The notes under the pieces: generated by a model
The model's input: only the letters and a program-made list of their open reading frames with translations
What the model was told of the DNA's origin: nothing
Databases searched by the model: none
Shown: positions 7,933 through 16,892 of the stretch, piece by piece
Numbering within the stretch: the first letter of the stretch is position 1
Layout of the letters: each line of letters opens with the position of its first letter
Made by a program: the position numbers and the translations under genes
Assembly (NCBI RefSeq): GCF_035953295.1
Contig: NZ_CP108370.1
Coordinates: 6,557,001 to 6,621,000 of the forward strand
Source of the DNA: Streptomyces sp. NBC_01335
Lineage (GTDB): Bacteria > Actinomycetota > Actinomycetes > Streptomycetales > Streptomycetaceae
DNA length: 64,000 bases
Direction: 5' to 3'

Positions 7933-8610
7933 ATGAAGAGCGATCTGTTTTCCAGCGAACACATGGCGCAGCAGGCCACCGTCCCCGGTATGACGCTGCA
8001 GAACGCCAAATCGATCAAGTACGCGGTCAACGGGGAGATGCACGCCCGCCAGGGCTCGATGATCGCTTTCCGCGGCGACCTGCAGTTCGAGCGGAAGGGC
8101 CAGGGGGTAGGCGGCATGCTCAAGCGGGCCGTCACCGGTGAGGGGCTGCCGCTGATGGCGGTCCGGGGGCAGGGCGAGGCGTGGTTCGCGCACGAGGCCC
8201 AGAACTGTTTCATCGTCGAGATCGAGCAGGGCGACGTGCTCACCATCAACGGCCGCAACATCCTCTGCTTCGACTCCACGCTCGCGTACGAGATCAAGAC
8301 GGTGAAGGGCGCCGGGATGACCGGCGGCGGCCTCTTCAACAGCGTCTTCAGCGGCCACGGGAAGCTGGGCCTGATCTGCGACGGCAACCCGATCGTGATA
8401 CCCGTCACGCCCCAGGCGCCGGTCTGCGTCGACACGGACGCGGTCGTCGGCTGGAGCGCCCAGCTCACCACCTCGCTGCACCGCTCCCAGAGCTTCGGCT
8501 CGATGGTGCGGGGCGGCTCCGGCGAGGCGGTCCAGCTCCGGCTGGACGGCGAGGGCTTCGTCATCGTGCGTCCGAGCGAGCTGAAGCCGGAGAAGACCTC
8601 GTCCAGCTGA
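7933..8610 (+). CDS. AIM24 family protein
   Basis: 225 residues. The body is the beta-rich AIM24 (TerD/TRAP-like) fold: YAVNGEMHARQGSMIAFRGD, LPLMAVRGQGEAWFA, VLTINGRNILCFDSTLAYEI and LICDGNPIVIPVTPQAPVCV. ATG 7933 is preferred over ATG 7924 because the GCGAGG ribosome site at 7918 is correctly spaced only for 7933. Bacterial members are conserved but poorly characterised. The eukaryotic AIM24 is mitochondrial. No signal peptide is seen, so it is cytosolic. It seems to be a single-gene unit. Confidence 0.85.
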   Translation: MKSDLFSSEHMAQQATVPGMTLQNAKSIKYAVNGEMHARQGSMIAFRGDLQFERKGQGVGGMLKRAVTGEGLPLMAVRGQGEAWFAHEAQNCFIVEIEQGDVLTINGRNILCFDSTLAYEIKTVKGAGMTGGGLFNSVFSGHGKLGLICDGNPIVIPVTPQAPVCVDTDAVVGWSAQLTTSLHRSQSFGSMVRGGSGEAVQLRLDGEGFVIVRPSELKPEKTSSS

Positions 8611-8681
8611 GCGGGAGGGCCGCAGGGGCGGTGGCAGGGGGCGTGGCGGGGGAGCGCGGGGCCGTCGTACGCTCGGGCACC

Positions 8682-8873
8682 ATGGACGACGACACGTACT
8701 GTGCGACCCCCGCCCCGGCCCTCGGGCCCGCCGTACCGGCCGACGCGGGAGAGCCGTACGCCGCGTGCGTGCTCTGCCAGAAGCCGACGGAGTACCCGGA
8801 GTCGACGAAGGGCGCCACCCTCTGCCCGGTCTGCGCCTGGCAGGAGGCCGGGCGGACCGCCTGCTCAGGCTGA
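8682..8873 (+). CDS. Small double-CxxC (zinc-ribbon-like) protein
   Basis: A 63-residue frame starting at ATG 8682 and ending at 8873. It has two knuckles, CVLCQKPTEYPES and CPVCAWQEAG, which would bind one metal ion. The acidic N-terminus (MDDDTYC) and Ala/Pro linker are unremarkable. A separate short Zn-ribbon peptide downstream of AIM24 is plausible, but no ribosome site is strong. Function unknown. Confidence 0.55.
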   Translation: MDDDTYCATPAPALGPAVPADAGEPYAACVLCQKPTEYPESTKGATLCPVCAWQEAGRTACSG

Positions 8874-8965
8874 CCGGGAGCAGGCGGGAGCAGGCGGGAG
8901 CAGACCGGAACAGGCAGGAGCAGACCGGGAGCAGGCCGAGCCGGAACAGGCCGACCGGGACCCGA
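8874..8965. repeat. Short tandem repeat array of GGGAGCAGGC-like units
   Basis: Just after the Zn-ribbon stop the sequence repeats a roughly 10-bp unit (CGGGAGCAGG, ACCGGAACAGG and variants) eight or nine times. It lies in the convergent gap between the Zn-ribbon gene and the deacetylase gene. Probably a slippage-prone spacer; no terminator hairpin stands out. Confidence 0.6.
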
Positions 8966-9036
8966 CCGGTCAACCGCGGGCGGCCCGGCCCGGGGAGCAC
9001 CCGGACCCGGCCGCCCGCCGGCCGTACTCCGCCCCG

Positions 9037-9957
9037 TCAGCTTCCCGCGGCGGCCGCCGTCCGCATCAGCTCCGACACCTTCACGAACCGGTAGCCGCGC
9101 GCCCGGAGTTCGGGGACGATCCGGCGTACCGCCTCCTCCGTGGCCGGGGCGGCGCTGCGGGTGCAGTGCAGGACCACCAGCGAGCCGGGAGTCACGCCGT
9201 CCAGCACCTGCTGGGCCACCGCGTCCGAGTCGGTCGCGAACGCGTCGCCACCGACCACGTCCCACTGGACCGCCGTCACCTTCTCGGGGGCCAGCGCGCG
9301 CAGCGCCTCGTCGTCGTAACAGCCGCCGGGGAAACGGAAGTACGGGACGACGTTGCGCGCCCCCGCCTTGCGGAAGGCGGCGAACGCGCGCTCCACCTCG
9401 TCCTTCATGTCCTCCTTCGCCACGGTCGGCAGGCCGTAGCAGGGGGAGGTGAAGGCGTAGTGGCTGTACGAGTGGTTGGCGATCTCGAACGTCGGGTCGG
9501 TGCCGATCGCCCGGGCCTCGTCCGGGTACTCCTCCGCCCAGCGGCCGGTCATGAAGACGGTCGACTCGACTTTGAGGCGGCGCAGCAGCGAGATCAGCGG
9601 CGGGTTGTCGAACGATTCGCCCGCCGCTGCCCGGTCGCCCTCGTCGGCGGTCATGTCGGCGTCGAAGGTGAGCGCCACGACCTTCTCGCCCGTCAGGGCC
9701 CGTTCCTTCGGTTGACGTTCGAAGACCGGGGTGCGGCCCTCGGGGCCCGGAGCGAGGGTGGGCGGCCCGGCGGGCGGGGCCGGGCTCGCGAACGCTGAGG
9801 GGGTGGCGCCGTGCTGTGGCCGCGCGGGGGTGGGGTGCCCGCCCGGACTGCCGCATCCGGCGAGCACCCCACTCAGAACCGCCAGGCCGGCGAGACAGGC
9901 AAGGCCGGCCGGAGGTGGGATTCTCCGTGCTGAGACTTTCCGTGGTGAGGTTTTCAC
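9037..9957 (-). CDS. Polysaccharide deacetylase lipoprotein (NodB domain)
   Basis: 306 residues. The signal peptide ends in the lipobox VLAGC, followed by a Pro/Ala linker to about residue 85. The NodB homology domain follows with the motif-1 metal site TFDADMT, motif-2 NHSYSH, motif-3 RFPGGCYDD and the late VVLHCT histidine, so all catalytic positions are present. This carbohydrate-esterase-4 family removes acetyl groups from peptidoglycan, chitin or related polymers outside the membrane. An A/T-rich stretch (GGACAATATGATTTATATG) at 9971-9989 lies just upstream and may be its promoter. Substrate cannot be told from sequence. Confidence 0.9.
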   Translation of the reverse strand: MKTSPRKVSARRIPPPAGLACLAGLAVLSGVLAGCGSPGGHPTPARPQHGATPSAFASPAPPAGPPTLAPGPEGRTPVFERQPKERALTGEKVVALTFDADMTADEGDRAAAGESFDNPPLISLLRRLKVESTVFMTGRWAEEYPDEARAIGTDPTFEIANHSYSHYAFTSPCYGLPTVAKEDMKDEVERAFAAFRKAGARNVVPYFRFPGGCYDDEALRALAPEKVTAVQWDVVGGDAFATDSDAVAQQVLDGVTPGSLVVLHCTRSAAPATEEAVRRIVPELRARGYRFVKVSELMRTAAAAGS

Positions 9958-9992
9958 GCACGGAAAATATCGGACAATATGATTTATATGGG

Positions 9993-11477
9993 TCAGGTGG
10001 TCTGCGCGGCGCTCGGTGCGCCCCGATCGGCCGACGCGGCCCCCTCCGGCACCGACGCGGCCCCCTTCGGATCCGGGACCGGCTCGTTCTCCGTCGCGGC
10101 GGAGGGGATCTCGCCTTCGGCTTCGGGCTCACGTCCCCAGGGCGTGTGGTGGAACAGCAGGTTCAGCAAGAAGGCCGTGAACGCTGCCGCCGTGATGCCG
10201 CTGCCGAACACGATCTGGACCCAGGAGGGGAACTTCGCGTAGATGCCCTCGGACATCTCGGGCAGCAGTCCGATCCCCAGCGCCACCGCCGCGATCGTCA
10301 GATTCTGCCCCCGGTCCAGGTCCACCCGGCGCAGGGTGTTCACGCCGACCATGGTCACCGTGGCGAACAGCACCAGGGCGGCGGCTCCCACGACGGGGCC
10401 GGGCAGCGCGGCGACGAATTCGCCGAGCCTGGGGACCAGGCCGAGCGCGACCAGGATGCCGCCCGCGACCGCCGTGACGTACCGGCTGGAGACCCGGGTG
10501 AGGCGGATGAGCCCGACGTTCTGTGAGAAGAGGGTGTCCGGGAAGGAGTTCATCGCGCCGCCGAGCACGCCCGACAGCCCGTCCGCCGCGAGGCCGCGCG
10601 CCAGGTCCTTGTCCGTCAGGGGACGCCCGGTCGCCTCGCCCACCGCCAGCATGGTCGCGGTCGACTCGGTGAAGATCACCAGCATCACCACGCACATCGA
10701 GACCACGGCGGAGACCGGGAACTCCGGGGAGCCGAAGTGGAACGGTGTCGCCAGCCCCAGCCAGTCCGCGTCCGAGACGCCGGAGAAGTCGGTGAGGTCC
10801 AGGGGGAAGGCGACGGCCGTGCCGACGACGAGGGCGATCAGGATGCCTATCTGCCCGGCGAACCCCTTGACGAAGCGGCTGAAGAGCACGATGAAGACGA
10901 TCACCCCGGCGGCCAGAGCGAGCCGGGTGCCCGACGCGTAGTCGGCGGCCTTCGGGTCGTTGCCGGTGATCAGTCCGGCGGCCACGCCGATCAGCGAGAG
11001 GCCGATGACGGTGATGACCACGCCGCTGACGAGGGGCGGGAAGTAGCGGACCAGCCGTGCGAACGGCACGGCCATCAGCAGCCCGAAGAGTCCGGCCGCC
11101 AGCATCGATCCGTACACGGCCCGCATGCCGTACTCGCCCTGGATCAGGATCATCGGTGTCACCGACGCGAACGTGGCGCCCGTGACGACCGGCAGCCGTA
11201 CGCCGAGCACCTTGCCGATGCCGAGGGACTGGATCAGCGTGATCACGCCGGCGACCAGCAGGTCCGCGTTGATCAGCAGGCCGATGGTCGAGATGTCGAG
11301 CCCGGCGGCGCCGCCGAAGACCAGCGGCACGGTCACGCAGCCGGTGTACATGACGAGCACGTGCTGGAAACCGAACGCGGCGAGCCTGCCCGGGGAGGGG
11401 CGCCGGTCGACCGGATGGACGTCCCGTTCCCTCGGCGGAACCGGTGCGGGATCCGGTGCGGGATCTGATACGCCCAT
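9993..11477 (-). CDS. Nucleobase:cation symporter-2 family permease (uracil/xanthine/urate type)
   Basis: 494 residues with about 14 hydrophobic segments. Diagnostic pieces are GFQHVLVMYTGCVTVPLV, LPVVTGATFASVTPM, FTESTATMLAVGEATG and the GGAMNSFPDTLFSQNVGLI helix, close to the purine/xanthine/urate branch of NCS2. ATG 11477 is chosen because AGGAGG sits 7 nt upstream; a longer frame to 11516 lacks a ribosome site. The termini are Pro/Glu-rich and cytosolic. No purine-catabolism gene is adjacent, so the substrate within the family is open. Confidence 0.88.
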   Translation of the reverse strand: MGVSDPAPDPAPVPPRERDVHPVDRRPSPGRLAAFGFQHVLVMYTGCVTVPLVFGGAAGLDISTIGLLINADLLVAGVITLIQSLGIGKVLGVRLPVVTGATFASVTPMILIQGEYGMRAVYGSMLAAGLFGLLMAVPFARLVRYFPPLVSGVVITVIGLSLIGVAAGLITGNDPKAADYASGTRLALAAGVIVFIVLFSRFVKGFAGQIGILIALVVGTAVAFPLDLTDFSGVSDADWLGLATPFHFGSPEFPVSAVVSMCVVMLVIFTESTATMLAVGEATGRPLTDKDLARGLAADGLSGVLGGAMNSFPDTLFSQNVGLIRLTRVSSRYVTAVAGGILVALGLVPRLGEFVAALPGPVVGAAALVLFATVTMVGVNTLRRVDLDRGQNLTIAAVALGIGLLPEMSEGIYAKFPSWVQIVFGSGITAAAFTAFLLNLLFHHTPWGREPEAEGEIPSAATENEPVPDPKGAASVPEGAASADRGAPSAAQTT

Positions 11478-11795
11478 GTCATGCCCTCCTGTGCAGGTCG
11501 CTGCGTTGGAGTGCATTGAGCCAGCCGTTCTTTGAGAACGTGCGGCCGTGCGATGACGCGAGTGTTACGGAGATGGGGGCCGGGGCCGGGGGCCGGGGGC
11601 CAGGGGCGGGCAACGGAATGCGACCCGTGGCCCGACGGGCCGTCATGGGAGCGGGCCGCACCCGTCGACGGCCGTCGACCGCCCGCAGCCGCACGGCCCG
11701 CAGCCGCCCCGCCCACCGCCGCCCCGCCCACAGCCGAACGGGCCACCGCCGCCCGGCGAAACCGGGGCGGCGGTGGCCCGAGACCGGACGGACGG
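11478..11795. other. Non-coding spacer with G-rich and GCCGC-repeat tracts
   Basis: Upstream of the permease lies its promoter region (11520-11570, relatively A/T-containing). A pure G/C run of GGGGCCGG units follows at 11575-11610, then a tract of CCGCCC and CACCGCC repeats (11690-11775). Frames here are low-complexity Arg/Pro/Ala and are not genes. The G-runs could form quadruplex structure. Confidence 0.5.
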
Positions 11796-12221
11796 TCAGG
11801 CGAGGGTGGCCGTCAGGGTGATCGTCGTACCGGACAGTGCCTGGCTGACCGGGCAGTTGGCCTTGGCGTCCTCGGCGGCCTTGACGAAGCCCGCCTCGTC
11901 CAGGCCGGGCACCTGGCCCTCGACGGTGAGGTGGATGCCGGTGATGCCGGTGCCGGGCTGGAACGTCACCTCGGCCTTGGTGTTCAGGCTGGTGGGCGGG
12001 GTGCCCGCGCCGGCCAGACCGTTGGACAGGGCCATCGAGAAGCAGCTGGAGTGCGCGGCGGCGATGAGCTCCTCCGGGCTGGTCTTGCCGTTGGCCTGCT
12101 CGGCGCGCGAGGGCCAGGAGACGGGGAACTCGCCGACACCGGACGAGTCGAGGGTGACGAGACCCTTGCCCTCCAGCAGGTTGCCTTCCCAGACCGTGTG
12201 CGCCTGACGCGTGGTAGCCAT
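11796..12221 (-). CDS. osmC: OsmC/Ohr-family peroxiredoxin
   Basis: 141 residues, the usual OsmC length, starting at ATG 12221 with AAGGGA upstream. Both active-site cysteines are present: Cys60 in AHSSCFSMALS and Cys123 in ANCPVSQAL. These reduce organic and fatty-acid hydroperoxides using a thiol donor. The N-terminus (TRQAHTVWEGNLLEGKG) is that of the OsmC branch rather than Ohr. It appears monocistronic. Confidence 0.9.
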   Translation of the reverse strand: MATTRQAHTVWEGNLLEGKGLVTLDSSGVGEFPVSWPSRAEQANGKTSPEELIAAAHSSCFSMALSNGLAGAGTPPTSLNTKAEVTFQPGTGITGIHLTVEGQVPGLDEAGFVKAAEDAKANCPVSQALSGTTITLTATLA

Positions 12222-12339
12222 GGTGAATCCCTTCGGAAAAACGGTGTGCGCGGTCGCGCGGGACCACGGCACCTCATGTGCCGCGGAACCGGTGAACGAC
12301 GCGGCCACCCGGAGGAGTCGCGCCGTCACCCCCACGAAC

Positions 12340-13431
12340 CTACTGCGCCACCAGCCCCTTTGCGTCCCGGGCCAGTGCCGTCAGCCGGGAGATGGCCCGG
12401 AAGTACTTCTTCCGGTACCCGCCGTTCAGCATCTCCTCACTGAACAGCCGGTCGAAGGGTATGCCCGAGGCGAGAACCGGGATCTCACGGTCGTACAGCC
12501 GGTCGGCGAGCACCACCAGGCGCAACGCCGTCGACTGGTCGGGCACCGGCACCACACCGGTGAGGCAGACCGCGCTCACCCCGTCCGTCATCGCCCCGTA
12601 CCGGCTGGGGTGCACCTCGGCCAGGTGACCGAGGAGCGCGGGGAAGTCGTCGAGGGAGGCGCCGGCGGTGGCGTACGCGGCCCTGGTGACCTGCTCGTCG
12701 TCGAACGGCGGCGGGGCCTCGGGCAGGCCCCGGTGCCGGTAGTCCTGGCCGTCGATCCGCAGCGGGCGGAAGTGCGCGGAGAGCCCCTGGATCTCGCGGA
12801 GGAAGTCGGCGGCGGCGAACCGGCCCTCACCGAGCTTGCCCGGCAGCGTGTTGGAGGTCGCCGCCAGCGCGACCCCCGCCTCCACCAGCCTGCTGAGCAG
12901 CGAGGAGACCAGCACGGTGTCACCCGGGTCGTCGAGCTCGAACTCGTCGATGCAGAGCAGCCGGTGCCCGCTCAGGGTCTTCACGGTCTGCTGGAAACCC
13001 AGCGCGCCGACGAGGTTCGTCAGCTCCACGAACGTGCCGAACGCCTTCAGCGCCGGTTCGGCGGGGGCGGCGTGCCAGAGGGAGGCGAGCAGGTGGGTCT
13101 TGCCGACGCCGTACCCGCCGTCGAGGTAGACCCCGCGCGGACCGGCCGGGGCGGCGGGCTTCTTCGCGAACCACCTCCGCCTGCCCTCGCCCGACGCGTA
13201 CGCCCCGCCGAGACCGGCGGCGAAGGAGCTGAGCACCGTGACGGCCTCGCTCTGGCTCGGCTGGGTCGGATCGGGGACGTACGTGGCGAAACGCACCGAA
13301 TCGAAACGCGGCGGCGGCACCATCTCGGCGACCAGGCGATCGGCGGGGACGTGCGGCCGGCGGGCGCACAAGGACAGCGGAGCCGCGCCGGAGAGGGAAT
13401 CTGCCCCCGGAGCGGTGGTGGAGGACGACAC
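12340..13431 (-). CDS. zapE: Cell division protein ZapE (AFG1-like ATPase)
   Basis: 363 residues from GTG 13431, which follows AAGGTGG at correct spacing; other starts would run into the divergent gene. It has an N-terminal helical region, Walker A GGYGVGKTH, Walker B LLCIDEFELDD, sensor ATSNTLPG and the family segment IPFDRLFSEEMLNGGYRKKYF. ZapE/AFG1 ATPases act on divisome or membrane-protein quality control in other bacteria; in actinomycetes the role is untested. The start lies only 37 bp from that of the divergent reductase gene, so the two promoters must overlap. Confidence 0.88.
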   Translation of the reverse strand: MSSSTTAPGADSLSGAAPLSLCARRPHVPADRLVAEMVPPPRFDSVRFATYVPDPTQPSQSEAVTVLSSFAAGLGGAYASGEGRRRWFAKKPAAPAGPRGVYLDGGYGVGKTHLLASLWHAAPAEPALKAFGTFVELTNLVGALGFQQTVKTLSGHRLLCIDEFELDDPGDTVLVSSLLSRLVEAGVALAATSNTLPGKLGEGRFAAADFLREIQGLSAHFRPLRIDGQDYRHRGLPEAPPPFDDEQVTRAAYATAGASLDDFPALLGHLAEVHPSRYGAMTDGVSAVCLTGVVPVPDQSTALRLVVLADRLYDREIPVLASGIPFDRLFSEEMLNGGYRKKYFRAISRLTALARDAKGLVAQ

Positions 13432-13468
13432 AACGGTCCACCTTAAGGGCCGTGCCACACTGCCTGAC

Positions 13469-14254
13469 ATGCGAAGCCTGTTCCCTGTGACGGACCTGAC
13501 AGTCACCGCCGCCCCCACCGCGACCGGTGCCGGCGACCGCGAGTGGAGTTTCGACGAGCTGGCCGCGGCGTACGCCTACCCGGCCGGTCCGGGTCCCTGG
13601 CTGCGCGCCAACATGGTCACCACCCTGGACGGCGCCGCCCAGCACGACGGCCGCTCGCAGGCCATCTCGTCCCCCTCGGACATGCGGATCTTCGGCACCC
13701 TGCGGGGCCTCGCCGACGTCGTGATCGCCGGCGCCGGGACGGTACGTACGGAGGGGTACCGGCCTGCCCGCGCCCGCGAGGTGTTCGCCGCGCGGCGGGC
13801 GGCGGCCGGCCAGTCGCCCGCGCCCGCCGTCGCCGTGGTCAGCGGAAGCCTCGACCTGGACTTCTCGGCTCCGCTCTACACCGAGCCGCTGGTCCCGACC
13901 CTGGTGCTCACCGGCTCGGCCGCGCCGGCCGAGCGGGTCGCCGCGGCGGGCAAGGCCGGGGCCCGGGTGGTGGTCGCCGGTGAGGGCACCCGGGTCGACC
14001 CCGCGCGAGCCGTCCGGGAACTGGCCGCCCTCGGCCTGACCCGGCAGCTGACGGAGGGCGGGCCCCGGCTGCTCGGCCAGTTCGTCGCCGCGGGCGTCCT
14101 CGACGAGCTCTGCCTGACCGTCTCGCCGGTGCTGACCGCGGGCGAGGCGCAGCGGATCGCGGGCGGCCCGTCCGTACCGGTGCCGGAACGCTTCGCCCTG
14201 GTGGGGCTGCTGGAGGAGGACGGGTTCCTCTTCACCCGGTACCGCCGTCCCTGA
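13469..14254 (+). CDS. Pyrimidine reductase family protein (RibD C-terminal / DHFR-like)
   Basis: 261 residues. The RibD-C fold is evident: RANMVTTLDGAAQHDGRSQA near the N-terminus, IFGTLRGLADVVIAGAGTVRTEG for NADPH binding, LTRQLTEGGPRLLGQFVAAG and DELCLTVSPVLTAG. These reduce 5-amino-6-ribosylamino-uracil-type substrates with NADPH. There is no deaminase half and no riboflavin operon beside it, so it may be a stand-alone or specialised enzyme. ATG 13469 is used. Confidence 0.82.
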   Translation: MRSLFPVTDLTVTAAPTATGAGDREWSFDELAAAYAYPAGPGPWLRANMVTTLDGAAQHDGRSQAISSPSDMRIFGTLRGLADVVIAGAGTVRTEGYRPARAREVFAARRAAAGQSPAPAVAVVSGSLDLDFSAPLYTEPLVPTLVLTGSAAPAERVAAAGKAGARVVVAGEGTRVDPARAVRELAALGLTRQLTEGGPRLLGQFVAAGVLDELCLTVSPVLTAGEAQRIAGGPSVPVPERFALVGLLEEDGFLFTRYRRP

Positions 14255-14440
14255 GGTGGTACCGGACGTGGCCTCGGGCGGCCCGGGGACACCCGCCGAC
14301 TCTTAACGGAATTTACCGTTCCGCTTGGCTTCCGCTGGGCACACTTACCTCTGCAATCTCCGTGCGATCACGGGGAAGGATGGTTTCAGCAGCGGCCCCC
14401 CACGAGGCCGGCCGAAGGAAGAAGCGGAAGGGCGCCCGTC

Positions 14441-14911
14441 GTGTTCACAAGCGTTTTGATGATCGAGAAGCCGCTCACCCCCGAGGACGTCGACTTCGTC
14501 ACGACCCTCCACGGCGACGAGCGGATCTCGTTCATCGTGCTCATGCAGCCGCGCGGCGACCAGGCCGACGTGCTGCTCCGCGCGATCGACGACGTGGCCC
14601 TCGGCGAGCTGCGGGACGCCGCCCGGGAGGGCGAGGAGCCCGAGGGGAAGGACGCGCTCGAACCCGCGCGCCTCGCCCTCGAACACTCACTGCGCGCCCT
14701 GCGGACGTCGGGCTCCGAAGCGGTCGGTCAGGTCGTGGAGGACCACCCGCTGGACACCCTCAAGACCGTGGTGGACGACGCGGAGGCCGACGAGGTCATC
14801 GTGCTGACCGCCCCGCACTACGTGGAGGAGTTCTTCCACCGCGACTGGGCCTCCCGCGCCCGCCACAAGGTCGGCGTCCCGGTGCTCAAGCTCTTCGCGC
14901 ACAGCGAATAG
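14441..14911 (+). CDS. Conserved actinobacterial protein upstream of murC (UspA-like)
   Basis: 156 residues from GTG 14441 with GGAAGGG 8 nt upstream. The sequence opens MFTSVLMIEKPLT, has TLHGDERISFIVLMQPRGDQ in the middle and ends DEVIVLTAPHYVEEFFHRDW then KVGVPVLKLF, an alpha/beta pattern like universal-stress or nucleotide-binding proteins. Similar Streptomyces proteins are, to my memory, often labelled indole-3-glycerol phosphate synthase. At this length, and without that enzyme's barrel motifs, the label is not supported. It precedes murC by 59 bp on the same strand and is probably co-transcribed with it. Confidence 0.75.
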   Translation: MFTSVLMIEKPLTPEDVDFVTTLHGDERISFIVLMQPRGDQADVLLRAIDDVALGELRDAAREGEEPEGKDALEPARLALEHSLRALRTSGSEAVGQVVEDHPLDTLKTVVDDAEADEVIVLTAPHYVEEFFHRDWASRARHKVGVPVLKLFAHSE

Positions 14912-14970
14912 GCTGGGCACCGGTGCCGGGCCGACCCGGCACCACGACCGACTTCAGGGAGAGAACACGC

Positions 14971-16371
14971 ATGGCACCCGGTATTCCTGCCGCCATGGAA
15001 CGGCCGCACTTCATCGGCATCGGCGGCGCCGGAATGTCGGGCATCGCGAAGATCCTCGCCCAGCGGGGCGCCGAGGTGGCGGGCAGCGACGCCAAGGAGT
15101 CGGGCACCGCCGAGGCGCTGCGCGCGCTGGGGGCGACCGTCCACATCGGTCACGCCGCGGCCCACCTGGCCTCCGACGCGACCTGCGTGGTCGTCTCCAG
15201 CGCCATCCGCGCCGACAACCCGGAGCTGGTGCGCGCCGCCGAGCTCTCCGTCCCGGTGGTGCACCGCTCCGACGCGCTCGCCTCGCTGATGACCGGTACC
15301 CGCGCCATCGCCGTGGCCGGCACCCACGGCAAGACGACGACCACGTCGATGCTGGCCGTCGCCCTGTCCACGCTGAACCTCGACCCCTCGTACGCCATCG
15401 GCGGCGACCTGGAGGGCCCGGGCACCAACGCCGCCCACGGCGGCGGCGACGTCTTCGTGGCGGAGGCCGACGAGAGCGACCGCAGCTTCCAGAAGTACGA
15501 CCCCGAGGTCGCGATCGTCCTCAACGTCGAACTCGACCACCACGCCAACTACGCCTCGATGGACGAGATCTACGAGTCCTTCGAGAAGTTCGCCGGAAAG
15601 ATCACCCCCGGCGGCACCCTCGTCGTCGCCGCCGACCAGCCAGGCGCCGTCGAGCTCACCCGGCGGCTGCGCGAGAGCGCCGGGGCCGACCTGAACATCG
15701 TCACCTACGGCGAGTCCGAGACCGCCGACGTGCGCGTCCACAAGGTCACCCCGCGCGGCCTCACCAGCGAGGTCACGGTCCTGCTGAACGGCAGGTTCCT
15801 CACCTTCACCGTCTCCGTGCCCGGCCGCCACTACGCCCACAACGCCGTCGCGGCCCTCGCCGCCGGCGTCGCCCTCGGCATCCCCGCGCACAACCTGGCC
15901 TCCGCCCTCGGTACGTACACCGGGGTCAAGCGCCGCCTCCAGCTCAAGGGCGAGGCCGCGGGCGTCCAGGTCATCGACTCGTACGCCCACCACCCCACCG
16001 AGATGACCGCCGACCTGGAGGCCATGCGCGGCGCGGCCACCGACGCCCGCATCCTCGTCGTCTTCCAGCCGCACCTCTTCTCCCGCACCCAGGAACTGGG
16101 TACGGAGATGGGCCAGGCCCTCGCCCTCGCCGACGCCTCCGTGGTGCTGGACATCTACCCGGCCCGCGAGGACCCGGTTCCCGGCGTCACCAGCGAGCTG
16201 ATCATCGACGCCGCCCGGGCGGCCGGCGCCGACGTCACCGCCGTGCACGACAAGGCGGACGTCCCGGGGGTCGTCGCGGGAATGGCGAAGCCGGGTGATC
16301 TCGTTCTCACCATGGGAGCGGGCGACGTCACCGACCTCGGCCCGCGCATCCTGGACCACCTGTCGAAGTGA
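14971..16371 (+). CDS. murC: UDP-N-acetylmuramate--L-alanine ligase
   Basis: 466 residues, full length. The N-terminal UDP-binding domain has FIGIGGAGMSGIAKIL. The central ATPase domain has the P-loop GTHGKTTTT (Lys121) and EADESDRSF, then LNVELDHHANY. The C-terminal domain has YAHHPTEM and VVFQPHLFSRT. It catalyses the ATP-dependent addition of L-alanine to UDP-MurNAc, the first amino-acid step of peptidoglycan stem-peptide synthesis in the cytosol. ATG 14971 follows CAGGGAGAG. It lies outside any division/wall gene cluster in this window. msrB follows directly. Confidence 0.96.
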   Translation: MAPGIPAAMERPHFIGIGGAGMSGIAKILAQRGAEVAGSDAKESGTAEALRALGATVHIGHAAAHLASDATCVVVSSAIRADNPELVRAAELSVPVVHRSDALASLMTGTRAIAVAGTHGKTTTTSMLAVALSTLNLDPSYAIGGDLEGPGTNAAHGGGDVFVAEADESDRSFQKYDPEVAIVLNVELDHHANYASMDEIYESFEKFAGKITPGGTLVVAADQPGAVELTRRLRESAGADLNIVTYGESETADVRVHKVTPRGLTSEVTVLLNGRFLTFTVSVPGRHYAHNAVAALAAGVALGIPAHNLASALGTYTGVKRRLQLKGEAAGVQVIDSYAHHPTEMTADLEAMRGAATDARILVVFQPHLFSRTQELGTEMGQALALADASVVLDIYPAREDPVPGVTSELIIDAARAAGADVTAVHDKADVPGVVAGMAKPGDLVLTMGAGDVTDLGPRILDHLSK

Positions 16372-16385
16372 GGGAGCGAGCCACC

Positions 16386-16790
16386 GTGCCGTACGACATC
16401 GAGAAGCCAGACGAGCAGTGGCGGGAAGAGCTCTCCCCGGCCGAGTACGCGGTACTGCGCCAGGCCGGTACCGAGCCCGCCTTCCGGGGCGAGTACACCG
16501 ACACCAGGACCGAGGGCGTCTACTCCTGCCGCGCCTGCGGGGCCGAGCTGTTCCGCTCCGACACGAAGTTCGAGTCGCACTGCGGCTGGCCGTCCTTCTA
16601 CGACCCGAAGGACACCGACGCGGTCGAGCTCATCTCGGACACCAGCCACGGCATGGTCCGCACCGAGGTGCGCTGCGCCCGCTGCGGCTCCCACCTCGGC
16701 CACGTCTTCGAGGGCGAGGGGTACGAGACCCCGACCGACCAGCGCTACTGCATCAACTCCATCTCCCTGAAGCTGACGCCCGACGCCTGA
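16386..16790 (+). CDS. msrB: Peptide-methionine (R)-S-oxide reductase
   Basis: 134 residues. Zinc ligands are Cys48/Cys51 (YSCRACGAELF) and Cys97/Cys100 (RCARCGSHLGH). The catalytic cysteine is Cys122 in QRYCINSISL; HCGWPSF is also conserved. It reduces methionine-R-sulfoxide in proteins with thioredoxin. GTG 16386 is preferred because GGGAGCGAG is spaced for it; GTG 16368 overlapping the murC stop is the alternative. Co-transcribed with murC and ended by a strong hairpin. Confidence 0.94.
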   Translation: MPYDIEKPDEQWREELSPAEYAVLRQAGTEPAFRGEYTDTRTEGVYSCRACGAELFRSDTKFESHCGWPSFYDPKDTDAVELISDTSHGMVRTEVRCARCGSHLGHVFEGEGYETPTDQRYCINSISLKLTPDA

Positions 16791-16826
16791 CGGTTCCGAC
16801 GTGTGTGCCCGTCGCCGGGTACGTGC

Positions 16827-16867
16827 GCGAGAAGGGCCGGAGCCCGCGTGGCTCCGGCCCTTCTCGC
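16827..16867. terminator. Strong bidirectional hairpin terminator
   Basis: A perfect 18-bp stem (16827-16844 with 16850-16867) with a 5-nt CGCGT loop, reading GCGAGAAGGGCCGGAGCC on the left arm. It lies between the convergent msrB (+) and SulP (-) genes, so it can serve both. Confidence 0.9.
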
Positions 16868-16892
16868 ATGCCCGGGTGCGGGCGGGCGGGGG

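Noticed and set aside
14305..14330. Inverted AACGG/CCGTT around AATTTA upstream of the murC operon
   Set aside because: Only five paired bases and no nearby regulator; could be part of a promoter but support is too weak to list as an operator.
14400..14440. Longer start for the gene before murC from ATG 14362
   Set aside because: It is in a different frame that runs into murC as shadow; GTG 14441 with GGAAGGG fits the conserved N-terminus.
16845..16850. Any gene between msrB and the SulP gene
   Set aside because: The space is filled by one perfect terminator hairpin.
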